Origin: Glandiceps talaboti
Lineage: Eukaryota; Hemichordata; Enteropneusta; Spengelidae
Direction: 5' to 3'
NCBI RefSeq assembly: GCF_964340395.1
Contig: NC_135567.1
Coordinates: 10,654,484 to 10,686,983 of the forward strand
Length of the DNA: 32,500 bases
The first letter of the stretch is position 1. Each line of letters starts with the position of its first letter. Below, piece by piece: positions 32,401 to 32,500 of this stretch. A program made the translations under genes and the position numbers. Below the pieces are notes generated by a model that worked only from the letters and a program-made list of their open reading frames with translations, was not told where the DNA came from and did no database searches.

Positions 32401-32500
32401 ACATCTAACGCAGTGCATCTTGGAACCGGCAAATCGACTATTTAACTTGTTGGTCTCAACCAAGATAATCTTAGTCACGTGTGTTTCTTTCTACAGGAAT
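24640..32500 (+). CDS. Gene B: second Notch-ligand-like DSL protein, 3' end beyond the window
   Basis: Tandem paralogue of gene A. Coding exons are 24640-24705, 25657-25811, 26466-26616, 27034-27188, 27972-28129, 28758-31344 and a last exon opening at 32497. The frame is continuous across every junction (1090 complete codons to 31344). Order: signal peptide about 1-22, MNNL about 23-175, DSL about 176-232, about 21 EGF repeats about 233-1045, a short linker and a membrane helix about 1057-1083. Unlike A it has no juxtamembrane alpha/beta region. It has a Ser/Thr/Pro-rich linker between EGF 15 and 16. At 31345 there is a full GTAAGT donor overlapping a potential TAA stop. By analogy with A, whose tail exon also starts in phase 2, the tail should continue from 32497. 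If the donor is unused, the tail ends as KPFKKMKV. Confidence 0.88.
24719..24781. repeat. (CA)n/(TA)n microsatellite just after gene B exon 1
   Basis: CA units to 24770, then TA units, starting 14 bases after the donor. Confidence 0.95.
24905..25150 (-). mobile_element. Possible 3' end of a non-LTR retroelement, gene B intron 1
   Basis: Read on the minus strand, it has AATTTCTC...GATAATAAAG followed by repeated CTTGTAT units. This arrangement of AATAAAG and a short tandem tail is common at the 3' ends of LINE elements. No coding part remains in the window, and the upstream edge is a guess. Confidence 0.3.
25151..25656. other. Rest of gene B intron 1
   Basis: Nothing recognisable. Confidence 0.5.
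25657..25811 (+). CDS. Gene B exon 2: first part of MNNL
   Basis: Phase 0 entry after ATCGTAG and phase 2 exit at GTAAGT (155 nt). It encodes [15 protein letters not shown], then [16 protein letters not shown], then LLICLDD. The adjacent cysteine pair and the C...C..C spacing recall the Jagged/Serrate MNNL. Gene A has only one cysteine at the paired position. Confidence 0.85.
25812..26198. other. Gene B intron 2, unique part
   Basis: A spurious frame reads through from exon 2 into this intron. I see no feature apart from two nearby CACGTG-like E-boxes (about 25824-25841). Confidence 0.5.
26199..26453. repeat. (CT)n array forming the polypyrimidine tract of gene B exon 3
   Basis: About 255 bases almost wholly C and T, ending 12 bases before the AG acceptor at 26465. 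Confidence 0.95.
26466..26616 (+). CDS. Gene B exon 3: middle of MNNL
   Basis: Phase 2 entry after GCAAACACAG and phase 0 exit at GTAAGT (151 nt), 50 open codons. [19 protein letters not shown] parallels the TNCLVHKNSRLIYTDRN segment of gene A. The acceptor is only about 12 bases beyond a 250-base CT-rich array. Confidence 0.85.
26821..27027. promoter_or_regulatory. Five GATTGG (inverse CCAAT) motifs in gene B intron 3
   Basis: GATTGG at 26821, 26870, 26911, 26984 and 27022, mostly as TTTGATTGGC. It may be a decayed tandem repeat or NF-Y-like sites. The last lies within the acceptor region of exon 4. Confidence 0.35.
27034..27188 (+). CDS. Gene B exon 4: end of MNNL
   Basis: Phase 0 entry after GGCTGTAG and phase 2 exit at GTAAGT (155 nt). 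[12 protein letters not shown] aligns with VRFKAVAFDVDN of gene A. The rest is a polar linker to DSL with one N-x-S site (ENSS). Confidence 0.85.
27243..27720. repeat. 59-bp minisatellite in gene B intron 4
   Basis: Units start near 27243, 27301, 27360, 27410 (short, 58 bp to the next), 27468, 27527, 27586, 27645 and 27704. The core is GTTTACTGTGCCGTCGAG ... AGCTGGTTGTACCTCCTAG. Confidence 0.95.
27724..27761. repeat. 38-bp duplicated segment, copy 1
   Basis: Contains AATCAAACCTATCATAGTGC. It recurs with about one mismatch at 28136-28173, on the other side of the DSL exon. Confidence 0.85.
27972..28129 (+). CDS. Gene B exon 5: DSL domain
   Basis: Phase 2 entry after TTTTAAG and phase 1 exit at GTAAAG (158 nt). 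Cysteines at residues 188, 197, 201, 214 and 223 lie here, and the sixth (232) is at the start of exon 6. YCTDNYYG and GHYTC are clear. The receptor-binding loop reads [12 protein letters not shown] in place of the canonical Arg- and Phe-containing form. The exon stops at the end of DSL, whereas gene A's equivalent runs on into EGF 1, so intron position differs only here. Confidence 0.92.
28136..28173. repeat. 38-bp duplicated segment, copy 2
   Basis: Near-identical to 27724-27761. It starts six bases after the donor GT of exon 5. Confidence 0.85.
28174..28757. other. Rest of gene B intron 5
   Basis: AT-rich. An in-frame extension of exon 6 with hydrophobic residues (about 28635-28757) is read here as intron. 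Confidence 0.6.
28758..31344 (+). CDS. Gene B exon 6: 21 EGF repeats and transmembrane helix
   Basis: Phase 1 entry after ACATACAG. The exon is open for 2587 nt and ends at GTAAGT in phase 2. It encodes the last DSL cysteine, EGF 1-21, a PTSTSPTT linker before EGF 16, and a hydrophobic run ([20 protein letters not shown] and following VVLLFVL) with basic residues after it. EGFs 9-15 are nearly identical 37-residue units. EGF 2 has two extra cysteines. Most repeats carry C-x-S-x-P-C. The open frame runs back to about 28610, but the acceptor and the DSC continuation fix the start at 28758. Confidence 0.93.
28901..28966 (+). repeat. 33-bp direct duplication within EGF 2 of gene B
   Basis: 28901-28933 ([11 protein letters not shown]) and 28934-28966 ([11 protein letters not shown]) are adjacent copies, 11 codons each. 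The duplication adds two cysteines to one EGF repeat, making eight. Confidence 0.9.
29699..30475 (+). repeat. In-frame 111-bp tandem EGF repeat array inside gene B
   Basis: Units start at 29699, 29810, 29921, 30032, 30143, 30254 and 30365, each exactly 111 bp (37 codons, one EGF). Units at 30032, 30143 and 30254 are almost base-identical over their first 90 bases. The first and last units are more diverged. Confidence 0.95.
31345..32496 (+). other. Gene B intron 6
   Basis: Runs from a full GTAAGT donor to a strong TTTCTTTCTACAG acceptor. It contains a large inverted repeat (31772-32213). No gene is seen. Confidence 0.6.
31772..32213. repeat. Large inverted repeat in gene B intron 6
   Basis: Arms 31772-31840 and 32142-32213 match in inverted orientation (GATGTAGTGTACAC with GTGTACACTACATC; ACATTTACTGTCGTTTGTTC with its inverse). 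They are separated by about 300 unrelated bases. It may be a foldback mobile element. Confidence 0.65.
32497..32500 (+). CDS. Gene B exon 7: first four bases of a tail exon
   Basis: TTTCTTTCTACAG is a strong acceptor ending at 32496. The next base G would complete the phase 2 codon (GT+G, Val) from exon 6. The rest lies outside the window. Confidence 0.55.

Overview
This is eukaryotic, animal genomic DNA. Genes are split by GT-AG introns, coding density is low, and non-coding DNA is full of tetranucleotide microsatellites, minisatellites and short inverted-repeat elements. The species cannot be named from the sequence. The gene families are metazoan-specific, and the compact multi-exon layout would suit a marine invertebrate, but that is inference. 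No tRNA, rRNA or CRISPR was seen.

Layout: two Notch-ligand-type (DSL family) genes lie head to tail on the + strand. Gene A (coding 2817-19193, 14 coding exons, 1248 aa by my splice model) is complete: signal peptide, MNNL domain, DSL domain, about 22 EGF repeats, an alpha/beta juxtamembrane region that looks SEA-like, one membrane helix and a 56-residue cytoplasmic tail. Gene B (24640 to beyond the window end) has signal peptide, MNNL, DSL, about 21 EGF repeats in one 2.6 kb exon, and a membrane helix directly after the last EGF. Its cytoplasmic-tail exons start at the last four bases of the window. Between them, at 22082-22362, is an orphan exon with two EGF repeats, an in-frame stop and a nearby AATAAA.

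The first five coding exons of A and B have the same intron phases (0, 2, 0, 2, 1) and encode matching parts of MNNL and DSL. The two genes are therefore ancient tandem duplicates. Both have divergent receptor-binding loops in the DSL domain, and both go straight from DSL into ordinary EGF repeats without the DOS-type EGF pair of canonical Delta/Jagged. In B, a 111-bp EGF unit has expanded and been homogenised within a single exon.

Introns and intergenic DNA hold the repeats: (ATGT)n, (GTCT)n, (CT)n and (TA)n arrays, minisatellites of 30, 36 and 59 bp, at least one TTAA-flanked MITE-like element, and several foldback elements. The 1-2442 region and the two intergenic stretches show no gene I can support apart from the orphan exon.
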